A DNA stretch of 64,000 bases from Photobacterium halotolerans DSM 18316 (GCF_000425165.1 NZ_AULG01000016.1:62001-126000); one strand, 5' to 3'. Shown: positions 9,120-18,528, counted from the stretch's first letter. Translations and numbers: made by a program. Notes: a model not told the origin generated them from the sequence alone.

Positions 9120-9905
9120 CTATTCACACACTACAGCGACTTTCCGGCCAGTCAGGTGCTCTGAATTGGCAGGGTGGTCAATGAGTTTAATGTCCGTCTC
9201 ATACAGTGCAGACAGTCTTGGTTCATCCAGTAATACGTCTTTCGGGCCGGTGAAAGCAATGCGGCCTTGCTTCAGGGCCACCACGTGCGTGGCAAAACGC
9301 AATGCCAGATTCAGATCATGCAAGATGACAATCACCCCGCAGCCTGTGTCGCGGTTCAGATCGGCCAGCAAAGACATCAACTGGTACTGATGATGAATAT
9401 CCAGTGCCGAGGTCGGCTCATCCAGGATCAGGACAGGCGACTGCTGGGCCAGCAGCATAGACACCCAGGCACGCTGGCGTTCACCGCCTGAGAGCTGGTC
9501 GGCCAGATTGTCGGCAAAGCGCAACGTGCCGGTTTTATTCATGGCAGCTTCTATGATGGCGACATCGTCTTTTTGCCAGCGACCGAATGTCCCGCGCCAG
9601 GGAAACCGGCCTAATTTCACCAGTTCTCTGACCGTCAACCCGGCAACGTCCGGCAGCTTTTGCGGCAGAAAAGCCACTTCGCGTGCCAGCGCTTTGGCAG
9701 ACAAAGATGTCAGTGGCCGTTGGTTGAGCAGAATATCGCCTTCATCGGGCGCCATCTGCCCGGCAAGCAAGTTCACCAGTGTCGATTTACCTGAACCATT
9801 GTGGCCCAGCACCATGGTAAAGGCTCCGCTGCCGATAGTGAGCTGATCGATACGCAAAATATCGCGCCCGCCACGGTGTACACGGATGTTGTTGAGTTCA
9901 AACAT
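9120..9905 (-). CDS. fhuC: Iron(III)-hydroxamate ABC transporter ATPase FhuC
   Basis: A 261-residue ABC ATPase. Walker A is GHNGSGKST (about residues 34-42), the signature is LSGGERQR (about 140), and Walker B is VLILDEPTSALD, followed by a switch histidine in VILHDLNLA. The PDVAGLTVRELVKLGRFPW region is typical of the FepC/FhuC siderophore class. It energises FhuB. It is the second gene of the operon, 65 bases after fhuF and 33 bases before fhuD. Confidence 0.94.
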   Translation of the reverse strand: MFELNNIRVHRGGRDILRIDQLTIGSGAFTMVLGHNGSGKSTLVNLLAGQMAPDEGDILLNQRPLTSLSAKALAREVAFLPQKLPDVAGLTVRELVKLGRFPWRGTFGRWQKDDVAIIEAAMNKTGTLRFADNLADQLSGGERQRAWVSMLLAQQSPVLILDEPTSALDIHHQYQLMSLLADLNRDTGCGVIVILHDLNLALRFATHVVALKQGRIAFTGPKDVLLDEPRLSALYETDIKLIDHPANSEHLTGRKVAVVCE

Positions 9906-9970
9906 AATTTTGTCTTATTACTTACACTGCTTGTTTGTAACCGGCAAATCGTTGTGCGGCACAACCAGGC

Positions 9971-10753
9971 TTACAGTTTATTCTTCGGGCAGTTTGCACA
10001 ATAGCTGCCATCATCACGCCGGTAATGCATACAGCAGCTCACCCGCAGTTGCTGCCACTGGCCGTCGGTTTCGGCGCGGTACAATGTCTCGATATGTTTG
10101 GCAGGCAGACCAAGACTTTCCAGCCACCATGCGGCATGCTGGGGTACCTCGTCCGCCGGCATCTTCTCTGGTAATGCATTGTGGTAGCGCAGCAAAACCG
10201 CTAACACAGAGTCCGCCAGTAACTGGCGGGTAAAGCCAGGACGAATTCGGGTATGGTGTTCCATCTGCTCACGCAGATCATCATACAGATCGACCAGTTC
10301 ACGACCCGCGCACTGAATCAGCTGCCGGGTATTGCCTTCGCACCATCGGCTGTTCTGGCTGAAACTGTAGCCGGCCACCCACCCTTCGTTATTGTATTGC
10401 TGAACAATACGACTCAGTGGTGGTACGGCCTGCACACTGTACACACAGACAAAAGCCAGATAGAGCGGCTGCCAGGTCAGCATCGACCAGCTGCGTGTCG
10501 TCCAGTAAGGCTGCCCCGCTTCCGGATAGTTCTGCTGCCAGTACTGATACAGGCTGGCCAGTAACTGATCGTTATTGCCATCACGGGTAATACAAAACAA
10601 GGTGTCAGGCGCGGAAACACCTTTCATTATGGGTATCAAACGCTCCGCATCATTGAACAGCCGAATCAGGTTTTCCGGCTGGACGGCACGCACAACGGTG
10701 CCGGGGAAGCGGTTAGGTTCAGAGCTCTGTTTTGTATTCAACGCTGTTGTCAT
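9971..10753 (-). CDS. fhuF: Siderophore-iron reductase FhuF
   Basis: A 260-residue protein whose C-terminus carries the FhuF iron-sulfur motif: two adjacent cysteines, ten residues, Cys, two residues, Cys (CCMHYRRDDGSYCANC). This binds a [2Fe-2S] cluster and reduces Fe(III) in hydroxamate complexes to release iron in the cytoplasm. It is the first gene of the unit and lies directly downstream of two Fur-box-like sites, which fits iron-repressed expression of the whole fhuF-fhuC-fhuD-fhuB run. Confidence 0.92.
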   Translation of the reverse strand: MTTALNTKQSSEPNRFPGTVVRAVQPENLIRLFNDAERLIPIMKGVSAPDTLFCITRDGNNDQLLASLYQYWQQNYPEAGQPYWTTRSWSMLTWQPLYLAFVCVYSVQAVPPLSRIVQQYNNEGWVAGYSFSQNSRWCEGNTRQLIQCAGRELVDLYDDLREQMEHHTRIRPGFTRQLLADSVLAVLLRYHNALPEKMPADEVPQHAAWWLESLGLPAKHIETLYRAETDGQWQQLRVSCCMHYRRDDGSYCANCPKNKL

Positions 10754-10834
10754 CCATTCACCAAACTATCATGGACCCGTTTGCTGCACTTTGAGCAAAC
10801 GCAAATTCTTATTAAGCCAATAACACTAGAATAA

Positions 10835-10853
10835 ATAATAACTATTATCATTC
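10835..10853 (-). promoter_or_regulatory. Fur box (proximal)
   Basis: Read on the minus strand, the site matches 13 of 19 positions of the GATAATGATAATCATTATC consensus. It is 82 bases upstream of the fhuF start, where a Fur repressor would block the promoter. Confidence 0.65.
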
Positions 10854-10945
10854 AAGTTGAATTATCTTTTTGGGGCAAATTCCTTTCTACCGTCTCGGTG
10901 TGATCACACCAGCGTTGTTGCGGCACCATGGAAAGTAATGGGAAG

Positions 10946-10964
10946 AATAATAACAATTATTATC
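10946..10964. promoter_or_regulatory. Fur box (distal)
   Basis: AATAATAACAATTATTATC matches 15 of 19 positions of the Fur consensus and is nearly palindromic. It is about 190 bases upstream of fhuF. It may be a second repressor site for fhuF or control a short transcript not recognised here. Confidence 0.65.
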
Positions 10965-11024
10965 AAAATGATCAGTCAAAAAATACCACATTGACAGTGC
11001 TGCGGTATCGGCAGGAGATAATGA

Positions 11025-11050
11025 TAAAAAAACCAGCCCTGAGGCTGGTT
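11025..11050 (-). terminator. Terminator after the secreted hypothetical gene
   Basis: AACCAGCC and GGCTGGTT form an 8-bp stem with a four-base loop. Read on the minus strand it is followed by seven T. It lies four bases after the stop of the minus-strand gene. Confidence 0.85.
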
Positions 11051-11054
11051 TCTG

Positions 11055-11753
11055 TCAGACTTCCGGGAGATCGCCCTGAAAGCTGTAGCGCTGTTGCAGT
11101 GTGTCTATCGCTATTACCTCGCCAGCGTCTGTCACCCTGTCGCCTAACATCAGGGTGACGGTGGGAAGCTCAGTCTCTGCATCTTGGTTTTCATCAAAGA
11201 ATGCCGGGAAATCGCTGGTCTTTAACTCGACAGTTTTACCGTCCGGGCTGCCAAGCGCTGACAGTAACTGTGCATCCACAGTCAGCACCTGTACCTGACG
11301 CAACGACTGATAGCTGTGGAATGACAGCGTATCTGGCAGCATGCCGTATTCCTCAAACCAGGCGGTTTGGGTCATCAGATACTCGCGGTAAACCGCCCCG
11401 ACCAAAGGTTGCATGTCACGGACAACAACACTGTCCTGAACAATCTCTTGCTGTGAGACCGGAACCGGCTTGCCTGCTGCATCTAACCCGTAGGTAATGA
11501 GCATCTGGCCGATGTCATCACGGCTGGGCAACCGGGCATAAGCGATAGCATCTCGCCGCCACAGCTGGGCTGACTGCTCAAATGCCTCCGCCAGCACAGA
11601 GGCGGTGTTCCGGGATGATACTGCTCCCTGAGCCGCCGCGATTCCCGGTTCGCTGCTGGCTGCTGTGAAACAGGGGAAAAACAGAACCGCCAGCAGGGGC
11701 AGGCGGTTCAGCATCACAAAAGGTCTGCGTCTTGGCTTTTTCGTCATCTTCAT
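11055..11753 (-). CDS. Secreted protein of unknown function
   Basis: A 232-residue protein with a positively charged N-terminus and a hydrophobic signal core (about 15-31) ending near FTAASS, so export is likely. The mature part is acidic, has few cysteines, and includes EYLMTQTAWFEEYGMLPDTL and a C-terminal region rich in acidic residues and valine. I do not recognise a family. It has its own terminator and is separated from the DUF808 gene by 49 bases on the same strand, so the two could be co-transcribed. Confidence 0.7.
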   Translation of the reverse strand: MKMTKKPRRRPFVMLNRLPLLAVLFFPCFTAASSEPGIAAAQGAVSSRNTASVLAEAFEQSAQLWRRDAIAYARLPSRDDIGQMLITYGLDAAGKPVPVSQQEIVQDSVVVRDMQPLVGAVYREYLMTQTAWFEEYGMLPDTLSFHSYQSLRQVQVLTVDAQLLSALGSPDGKTVELKTSDFPAFFDENQDAETELPTVTLMLGDRVTDAGEVIAIDTLQQRYSFQGDLPEV

Positions 11754-11802
11754 TCTTATACTTACATCTCAAGCTGACATCAGCATACCTTATGTCAGTG
11801 AT

Positions 11803-12720
11803 TTATGCTGCCTGATTCCCGCGCAAACGCTGCCAGGCCGAAACGACAGCCAGTACCAGCAAGCCCGCAACGATACCAACGACCAGGTTGGTCATCATGG
11901 GCACCAGCCATGACGCGCCGGGCAGAGCATGCAGCCGCTCAGTTAAAAACACCAGCCAGTGATGCGAATCAGGAATGCTGTGAACCACGATACCACCGCC
12001 GACCAAGAACATGGCGATGGTGCCGACAACGGCCAGTAACTTCATCAATTTAGGCGCTGCGGCGATCAACAGCTGACCAAAACGGTGCAACAGGCTTTTT
12101 TCCTGATGCTGTTTCACCAGATAAAAGCCGCCGTCATCGAGTTTGACTATCCCGGCCACCAGGCCATAAACGCCCACTGTCATGGTCAGAGCAATCAGGC
12201 TGACCACCAGTAATTGTGTCGTCAGTGACATACCCTGGACGGTGCCTAGTGCAATCACGATAATTTCGGCAGACAAGATAAAATCGGTTCTGATTGCGCC
12301 TTTGATCTTGTTCTGCTCGTATTCATCAAGATCCATGCCCTCTGGCAGTTGATCATGATCTTTCAGCTCTTCTTCTGCATCATCATGGGTGAGTTTGTGA
12401 ATGACTTTTTCTGCCCCTTCAAAACACAAAAACAAACCGCCGATCAGCAGCAGTGGCACGATGAGCCAGGGGGCGACAGCGCTGATCAACAAAGCCGCCG
12501 GCACCAGGATCAGCTTATTTTTAAACGAACCTTTTGCCACCGACCACACCACCGGAATTTCGCGTTCTGCTCTCACCCCGGCCACCTGCTGGGCATTCAG
12601 GGCCAGATCGTCCCCCAGCACCCCGGCGGTTTTCCGGGCCGCGACCTTACTCATTACAGCAACATCATCAAGCACAGTTGCAATATCATCCAGCAAAGTT
12701 AACAAACTTGCACCAGCCAC
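11803..12720 (-). CDS. DUF808 (YedI-like) inner-membrane protein
   Basis: A 305-residue membrane protein opening with the family signature AGASLLTLLDDIATVLDDVA, then KNKLILVPAALLISAVAPW and LFLCFEGAEKVIHKL. About five to six hydrophobic segments follow. The family is widespread; its role is unknown. The start is GTG at 12720, chosen because GAGGAGG lies just upstream at good spacing. Confidence 0.88.
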   Translation of the reverse strand: MAGASLLTLLDDIATVLDDVAVMSKVAARKTAGVLGDDLALNAQQVAGVRAEREIPVVWSVAKGSFKNKLILVPAALLISAVAPWLIVPLLLIGGLFLCFEGAEKVIHKLTHDDAEEELKDHDQLPEGMDLDEYEQNKIKGAIRTDFILSAEIIVIALGTVQGMSLTTQLLVVSLIALTMTVGVYGLVAGIVKLDDGGFYLVKQHQEKSLLHRFGQLLIAAAPKLMKLLAVVGTIAMFLVGGGIVVHSIPDSHHWLVFLTERLHALPGASWLVPMMTNLVVGIVAGLLVLAVVSAWQRLRGNQAA

Positions 12721-13057
12721 ATCCCCTCCTCAGTTTTGGGAAAGCTTATCTTATTGACTATCAGGCGATTGTGCCTGAGTAACCTCTTTCATAGTAAAAC
12801 ATTTTTCAGTGAAACCCAGCTTTCTCATTTACGAATCGTCTGCAGAGAAAGCCCTCAGATCACTCGCACAGCATGGTGATGTCCACTAAGCTTTTAATCA
12901 ATATGACTATCAAGCACAGCCACTTTGTCTTTTTCTGACCAGCAGCTGTGTATAAAGCCTTCACTGCGCGGGCAACAACACGGTTTGACTTTCAGGGTTC
13001 GGGTTACCGATTTTTGTTCCTCTCATGGATGCGACCAATTTCGGTAGAAGGTGAGAT
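12721..13057. other. Divergent intergenic region before the cytochrome oxidase operon
   Basis: These 337 bases separate the DUF808 gene from coxB. They must hold the promoters of both units, but I see no clear operator. No plausible small gene is present. Confidence 0.45.
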
Positions 13058-14176
13058 ATGGCAATCGCCATTGCCCTGATCATTATTGTCGTTGCTTCCA
13101 TTGCCTTTCATATCTACAGCCCCTGGTGGCTAACGCCGGCTGCGTCTAACTGGGGAGAGATAGATAATGCACTGCACCTGACTCTCATCATTACCGGGGC
13201 GTTTTTTATCGTTCTGAACCTGGTGCTTGCCTGGCTGGTTATTCGCTTCAGGCATAAGCCCGGTCGCCAGTCCCAGTTTCAGCCAGACAGCAAAAAACTG
13301 GAAGGCTGGCTGATCGGCATGACTTCTGTCGGCATCATAGCGTTACTGGCGCCGGGTTTGGTGGTGTACGGGCAATTTGTCAGCGTGCCTGATGAGGCAC
13401 GGATTGTCGAAGTCGTTGGTGAACAGTGGCGCTGGCGATTCCGTTTTCCCGGTGATGACGCTCAGCTGGGTAAAAGTGACACCCGGTTTGTGTCCAATAC
13501 CAACCCGTTAGGCATTGACCCGGATGATCCTGCCGGGGCAGATGATCGGATTATTCTGTTACCCGAGCTGCACTTGCCCCTTTACGCCCCCTATAAAGTG
13601 CTGCTGCGATCCAAAGACGTCCTCCATGATTTCAACGTGCCCCAGTTCCGGGCAAAAATGGATCTGGTTCCCGGCACTGTCACCCATTTCTGGGTCAGGC
13701 CCACTGAGCGGGGGCAGTTTGACATCCTTTGCGCCGAACTCTGTGGTGTCGGGCATTTCAATATGCGCGGACGTGTTGTGGTTGAGGACGAAGCAGAGTT
13801 CGGCCGCTGGCTGGCCGCGCAGCCGACGTTTGCCCAAACCCAGCGCCCCGCGGACACAACTGCCAGTGGCGAGGCACTTTCGCAAGCCGATCTGATTGCG
13901 ATGGGCGAGACGTTATCGCAAGTCAATGGTTGTATTGCCTGTCACAGTCACGACGGCAAACCCGGCATCGGCCCGACCTGGCAAGGGCTGTACGGCAATG
14001 CAAGAACCATGTCGGATGATACACAGCTTCAGGCCGACGAAGTTTATCTGAAACGGGCCATTTTGGATGCCAAAGCCGAACTGGTAAAAGGCTACCCTGC
14101 GGTCATGCCTGCGTATACTTTGAATGATCAGGAAATTGATGCCCTGATCGCTTATATCCAGTCTCTGGCGCAGTAG
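13058..14176 (+). CDS. coxB: Cytochrome c oxidase subunit II with fused cytochrome c domain
   Basis: A 372-residue subunit II of a caa3-type haem-copper oxidase. The N-terminus has three hydrophobic segments. The CuA domain shows CAELCGVGHFNM near residue 226, which supplies the two Cys, His and Met ligands. A C-terminal haem-c domain carries CIACH near residue 291 and a likely Met ligand in VMPAY. It takes electrons from cytochrome c and passes them to subunit I. The start is supported by GAAGGTGAG upstream. It is first in a five-gene operon. Confidence 0.93.
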   Translation: MAIAIALIIIVVASIAFHIYSPWWLTPAASNWGEIDNALHLTLIITGAFFIVLNLVLAWLVIRFRHKPGRQSQFQPDSKKLEGWLIGMTSVGIIALLAPGLVVYGQFVSVPDEARIVEVVGEQWRWRFRFPGDDAQLGKSDTRFVSNTNPLGIDPDDPAGADDRIILLPELHLPLYAPYKVLLRSKDVLHDFNVPQFRAKMDLVPGTVTHFWVRPTERGQFDILCAELCGVGHFNMRGRVVVEDEAEFGRWLAAQPTFAQTQRPADTTASGEALSQADLIAMGETLSQVNGCIACHSHDGKPGIGPTWQGLYGNARTMSDDTQLQADEVYLKRAILDAKAELVKGYPAVMPAYTLNDQEIDALIAYIQSLAQ

Positions 14177-14196
14177 TGCTCGCGACGGGAGGAGAT

Positions 14197-15957
14197 ATGA
14201 CAGCACAGACTCACCAACACAGCTCCGGGTATTCACAATCGTTCTGGAGCAAGTATATCTGGAGCCAGGATCATAAGGTCATTGCTATTCAATATTCTCT
14301 GACCGCCATTTTTATGGGCCTGATTGCCTTAGTCATGTCCTGGATTATGCGCCTGCAACTGGGCTTTCCCGGCACCTTCGATTTCATTGATGCCAATAGC
14401 TATTATCAGGCGCTGACCATGCACGGCATGATCATGGTGGTCTACCTGCTGACGGCACTGTTTCTGGGCGGATTTGGTAACTACCTGATTCCGCTCATGG
14501 TGGGCGCCAGAGACATGGTGTTCCCTTTCCTGAACATGCTCAGTTTCTGGTTTTATCTGCTGGCATCACTGATATTGCTGGCCAGCTTCTTTGTCACCGG
14601 CGGTCCGACCGGCGCTGGCTGGACCCTCTATCCGCCGCAGGCCATTTTACCCGGCACACCCGGCACCGACTGGGGCATAGTGCTGATGCTGATATCGCTG
14701 GCGGTGTTTATCGTCGCCGCCACCATGGGCGGGCTGAATTATGTCACCACTGTGCTGCAGGCACGGACCCGGGGGATGACACTGCTGCGCATGCCACTGA
14801 CCGTCTGGGGCATTTTTACCGCCTCAGCCATGGCCTTGCTGGCCTTCCCTGCCCTGTTTGTCAGTGCGGTGATGATGCTGTTCGATAAACTGCTCGGCAC
14901 CAGTTTTTTCATGCCTGCGGTGATCTCCATGGGACAGCTTACCGAGCATGGTGGCGGCAGCCCTATCCTGTTCCAGCACCTGTTCTGGTTCTTTGGTCAC
15001 CCTGAAGTCTACATAGTCGCCTTGCCTGCCTTTGGCATAGTATCGGACTTGATCAGCATTCATGCCCGCAAAAACATCTTCGGCTACAAGATGATGGTAT
15101 GGGCAATTCTGGCCATCGGTGTGCTGAGCTTTGTCGTCTGGGCGCACCACATGTATATCAGCGGCATGAATCCGTACTTCGGTTTTTTCTTTGCCATCAC
15201 CACCCTGGTGATCGCCGTTCCGACCGCGATTAAGGTCTATAACTGGCTGTTCACGCTCTGGAAAGGCGATATTCATCTCACGCTGCCTATGCTGTTCGCT
15301 CTGGCCTTCATCAGCACCTTTGTGATCGGCGGCTTAACCGGTTTGTTTTTAGGCAATGTGGTGGTCGATATACCCTTGTCGGACACCTATTTTGTCGTGG
15401 CCCATTTCCACATGGTGATGGGCGTGTCACCGATCCTGGCCATTTTCGGCGGGCTCTATCACTGGTATCCCAAAGTCACCGGCCGAATGCTGAACAACAC
15501 CATGGGCCATATCCATTTCTGGTTTACGTTCCTGGGGACCTACGCCATTTATTTCCCTATGCACTATCTCGGTGTGATGGGGATGCCAAGGCGCTATTTC
15601 GCCTGGGAAGATTACAGTTTTATTCCCGAATCGGCGCAGCAGCTCAATGCCTTCATCACCATCGCCGCCCTGATTGTCGGGGCGGCGCAACTGCTGTTTA
15701 TTTACAACATGTACTGGAGCTGGCGTCATGAACAGGCTGTGGGCGGCAATCCCTGGCGTGCCACCTCACTGGAATGGCAAACCCCTGATACGCCTCCTAA
15801 ACATGGTAACTGGGGCGATGAGCTCCCTGTGGTGTATCGCTGGGCCTATGATTTCAGCGTACCCGGTGCCAAAGAAGATTACCTGCCGCAGAACCTGCCG
15901 CCCGACGATATCGCGACGGATGCGCCCGGCAGCGAGCCTGAGGAGTCCAAGACATGA
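14197..15957 (+). CDS. coxA: Cytochrome c oxidase subunit I
   Basis: A 586-residue subunit I with twelve predicted membrane segments. Haem and copper ligands are visible: TMHGMIMVVY, the HPEVY motif of the Cu-B/His-Tyr site, the AHHMY pair, and HFHMVMG for haem a and a3. It reduces O2 to water and pumps protons. I chose ATG at 14197 because GGGAGGAG sits five bases ahead; an in-frame GTG at 14176 overlapping the coxB stop has no such site. Confidence 0.94.
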   Translation: MTAQTHQHSSGYSQSFWSKYIWSQDHKVIAIQYSLTAIFMGLIALVMSWIMRLQLGFPGTFDFIDANSYYQALTMHGMIMVVYLLTALFLGGFGNYLIPLMVGARDMVFPFLNMLSFWFYLLASLILLASFFVTGGPTGAGWTLYPPQAILPGTPGTDWGIVLMLISLAVFIVAATMGGLNYVTTVLQARTRGMTLLRMPLTVWGIFTASAMALLAFPALFVSAVMMLFDKLLGTSFFMPAVISMGQLTEHGGGSPILFQHLFWFFGHPEVYIVALPAFGIVSDLISIHARKNIFGYKMMVWAILAIGVLSFVVWAHHMYISGMNPYFGFFFAITTLVIAVPTAIKVYNWLFTLWKGDIHLTLPMLFALAFISTFVIGGLTGLFLGNVVVDIPLSDTYFVVAHFHMVMGVSPILAIFGGLYHWYPKVTGRMLNNTMGHIHFWFTFLGTYAIYFPMHYLGVMGMPRRYFAWEDYSFIPESAQQLNAFITIAALIVGAAQLLFIYNMYWSWRHEQAVGGNPWRATSLEWQTPDTPPKHGNWGDELPVVYRWAYDFSVPGAKEDYLPQNLPPDDIATDAPGSEPEESKT

Positions 15958-16568
15958 GTCGTAAGCCTGCACTCTCGACACTGGCGTCGGGCAACCTGAG
16001 TCCGGCACCGAACGCGCACTACCAGCCGGCCAGCACCTATGCGATCGCCTCGACCGGTTTGTGGGTACTCATGGCCGTTATCGGCGCCTTGTTTTTCTTG
16101 TTTACCGTGGCTTATTACATCCGCCACACGCTGAGTGACTGGCAAGCGCTCAACGAGCCGTGGCAACTGATGCTGAGCACATCACTGCTGGTACTGGGCT
16201 GTGTGGCCATGCACCTTGCCGGCCGCAAAGCCCGTTTGCTGCCGGCCCTTGCCGCCTGCCAGACAGAGCTGATCATGGCGGTCTGTTTCACGCTCGGCTT
16301 TATTCTGGCGCAGTTATGGGCCTGGCTGGCGCTGGTTCAGATCAATCAGGGCGTGCTGGCGAACCCGGCTAACAGCTTTTTTTATCTCCTGACCGGCCTG
16401 CATGCACTGCATATTATCGGTGGGGTACTGGCACTGGGTGTGGTGGTGTATCAGGTCTGGCGGGGGCAAAGAGACAATCTGCATTTATGGCTGCAGCTCT
16501 GCGCACGGTACTGGCATTTCCTGTTATTCATCTGGCTGTTTCTGCTGGGCTTACTGCGATTGACCTGA
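15954..16568 (+). CDS. Cytochrome c oxidase subunit III-like protein (short form)
   Basis: A 204-residue protein with five predicted membrane segments. The C-terminal half follows the subunit III pattern: LLTGLHALHIIGGVLALGVV, then LHLWLQLCARYWHFLLFIWL. Its ATG overlaps the coxA stop (ATGA), so translation is coupled. A second subunit III-like protein follows directly. Such paired heme-copper oxidase subunit III proteins occur in some proteobacterial caa3 operons; why two are needed is not clear. Confidence 0.85.
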   Translation: MSRKPALSTLASGNLSPAPNAHYQPASTYAIASTGLWVLMAVIGALFFLFTVAYYIRHTLSDWQALNEPWQLMLSTSLLVLGCVAMHLAGRKARLLPALAACQTELIMAVCFTLGFILAQLWAWLALVQINQGVLANPANSFFYLLTGLHALHIIGGVLALGVVVYQVWRGQRDNLHLWLQLCARYWHFLLFIWLFLLGLLRLT

Positions 16569-16601
16569 TCCGCACAGCCAGCAGAACGAGAGGTCTTGAT
16601 T

Positions 16602-17324
16602 ATGAGTGAAACCCAACCCCCCCGGACGCCAACCCTGGGCAGCCAGACGGGCTGGACAGGGGTCGTCAACGACTATGCCGGCGACCGTGCGGCATTTCGC
16701 GTCTCGGCCAACAAAACCATGATGTGGATTTTTCTGCTCAGCGACACCTTTGTGTTCGGCTGTTTTCTGGTGGGCTATATGTCGGTCCGTATGACCACAA
16801 CGGATATCTGGCCACCGACCAGCGAGGTCTTTGCCTTAACGATTGGCGGTCACTCCATCCCGCTGATCCTGATAGCCATTATGACTTTCGTGCTGATCAC
16901 CAGCAGCGGGACCATGGCAATGGCCGTCAACTGCGGCTATCAGGGAAAGCGCTGGTCCACCGCCTTACTGATGCTGATCACCGCGTTACTGGGGCTGACC
17001 TTTGTCGGTATGCAGGCGTTCGAATGGAGCAAGCTCATTGCTGAAGGCGTTCGCCCGTGGGGGAATGACGATGGCGCGTCACAGTTTGGCGCGGCCTTTT
17101 TCATGATCACCGGTTTTCACGGTTTGCATGTCAGTGTCGGCGTGCTGTATCTGACAATCGTCGCCATTCGGGTCGCCCTGGGGAAATATGACAAACAAGG
17201 TGTGGACCCCCATGCCGCCGGCATACAGGGCGGACGATACGAGATTGTTGAAATCACCGGACTGTACTGGCACTTCGTAGACTTGGTGTGGGTTTTTATT
17301 TTCGCCTTTTTCTATCTGTGGTAG
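16602..17324 (+). CDS. coxC: Cytochrome c oxidase subunit III
   Basis: A 240-residue membrane protein ending in the subunit III signature GFHGLHVSVGVLYL and GLYWHFVDLVWVFIFAFFYL. The conserved Glu in MQAFEWSKLI is also present. The start is ATG at 16602, seven bases after AGAGGT; a TTG two codons earlier is less likely. Subunit III stabilises the oxidase and may help proton uptake. It is fourth in the five-gene run counting from coxB. Confidence 0.9.
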   Translation: MSETQPPRTPTLGSQTGWTGVVNDYAGDRAAFRVSANKTMMWIFLLSDTFVFGCFLVGYMSVRMTTTDIWPPTSEVFALTIGGHSIPLILIAIMTFVLITSSGTMAMAVNCGYQGKRWSTALLMLITALLGLTFVGMQAFEWSKLIAEGVRPWGNDDGASQFGAAFFMITGFHGLHVSVGVLYLTIVAIRVALGKYDKQGVDPHAAGIQGGRYEIVEITGLYWHFVDLVWVFIFAFFYLW

Positions 17325-17351
17325 CTCAGGCCAACCGTCAAGGAGGCTATG

Positions 17352-17696
17352 ATGGCACATTCTGAACTCACTCATGATTCAGTGAAGCAGCAGCATCCAA
17401 TCAGCCTGTATCTTAAAGTATGGGGGCTGCTGTTTGTACTCAGTACGCTTTCATACCTGGTCGACTATTTCCATTTACAGGGCATGTTGCGATGGAGCCT
17501 TATTCTGCTGTTTATGGCACTGAAGGCCGGGCTGATTGCCGCAGTGTTCATGCACATGCGCTGGGAAAGGCTCGCTCTGGTGTATACCATTTTCCTGCCG
17601 CCGTTAGTCCTGCTCGTCCTGGTGGGCCTGATGGCGAGCGAAGCAAGCTACATCTTTGCTCTCAGAGAATGGTTTTTCAGTCTGCCGGGTGGATAA
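17352..17696 (+). CDS. Cytochrome c oxidase subunit IV-like protein
   Basis: A 114-residue protein with three predicted membrane segments and the prokaryotic COX4 pattern, including WSLILLFMALKAGLIAAVFM followed by HMRWERLAL. It likely supports assembly or stability of the oxidase. Two ATGs are adjacent; the second fits the AAGGAGG site better. It is the last gene of the operon. No ctaA, ctaB, SURF1, Sco or CtaG assembly genes follow, so these must lie elsewhere. Confidence 0.85.
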   Translation: MAHSELTHDSVKQQHPISLYLKVWGLLFVLSTLSYLVDYFHLQGMLRWSLILLFMALKAGLIAAVFMHMRWERLALVYTIFLPPLVLLVLVGLMASEASYIFALREWFFSLPGG

Positions 17697-17735
17697 CAAC
17701 CCGGCAGAAGCCTTGTCAGCGCCGGAAGAATGTCG

Positions 17736-18293
17736 TTAAGGCAGGGTTTTCATCATACGCTGCCATTTCTGCTGCATGGCAACCACCCAGTGCGGAGGGG
17801 ATTTCCCGGTTCCGGCAGGTTTGAGTTTGTCATGCGCCAGCGTGATACTGGCCAGTTGCAGTTCCTGCTCCGGTTCAACATCCACCATCAATACATGCTT
17901 ACCGGATTTCAGAACGTTTTTAAACCGGCGGAACTGATAATGCAGTTCCTGGAAGCCAAGCAACCCCCCTTCCCAGGTAATAAATCCCAGAATTGCAATG
18001 GCCAGTAAAATGAAAGGTGCCCAGCCAACCGCATCCGTCACCCCGGAGGCATAGGCCGCAATTAAGATACCGGCTGCGGCAATCGCCCCGATCACGGCAC
18101 CAATTTCGGTTGAGTGTACAACGTCATTGCGCATCACAGACTGCACCGGATGCAAATGCTTGTGGCTCGACACATCAGCATCTTTGTTACTGAGAACATG
18201 GATTTGCGGAGAAGTAAAACCACTCAGTTCAAGCTCATGTTCCACCAGCTCAAGCTCATCCAGGTCATCACTGATATAAAAGACCCGTTTCAT
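17736..18293 (-). CDS. Membrane protein of unknown function
   Basis: A 185-residue protein starting MKRVFYISDDLDELELVEHE. The start is set by GGAGG a few bases upstream; a longer frame runs back to 18338 but lacks a site. The front 70 residues look like a small soluble alpha/beta domain, followed by two adjacent hydrophobic segments (GAVIGAIAAAGILIAAY and PFILLAIAILGFITW) and a basic C-terminus. The layout resembles general-stress membrane proteins with a glycine-rich hairpin, but I cannot name a family. It ends 40 bases from the convergent oxidase operon. Confidence 0.75.
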   Translation of the reverse strand: MKRVFYISDDLDELELVEHELELSGFTSPQIHVLSNKDADVSSHKHLHPVQSVMRNDVVHSTEIGAVIGAIAAAGILIAAYASGVTDAVGWAPFILLAIAILGFITWEGGLLGFQELHYQFRRFKNVLKSGKHVLMVDVEPEQELQLASITLAHDKLKPAGTGKSPPHWVVAMQQKWQRMMKTLP

Positions 18294-18528
18294 GTTTGCC
18301 TCCTGACAGGTCGCCAACGAAGAAGGTCGCAATTTCAAAGGTTACTATCAGTTTACAAGGCCTTTGCAGAACTTTTTACCAGAGTGAAAACTAATTTTTC
18401 GCAATATTGTCAGATTATCCTGCCAGAAGCGGATTTTGACAGGCTCAGCAATCATTGACATCAGGCTAACACAGGCCTTGCGAAAATCATTTAAAGTGCC
18501 CGCTTTTCTCCGTTTTATGGCGTAAACA

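Noticed and set aside
10965-11054. A RyhB-like iron-responsive small RNA downstream of the distal Fur box
   Set aside because: The hairpin at 11025-11050 has its T-run on the minus strand and fits the neighbouring minus-strand gene; no RyhB core sequence was recognised.
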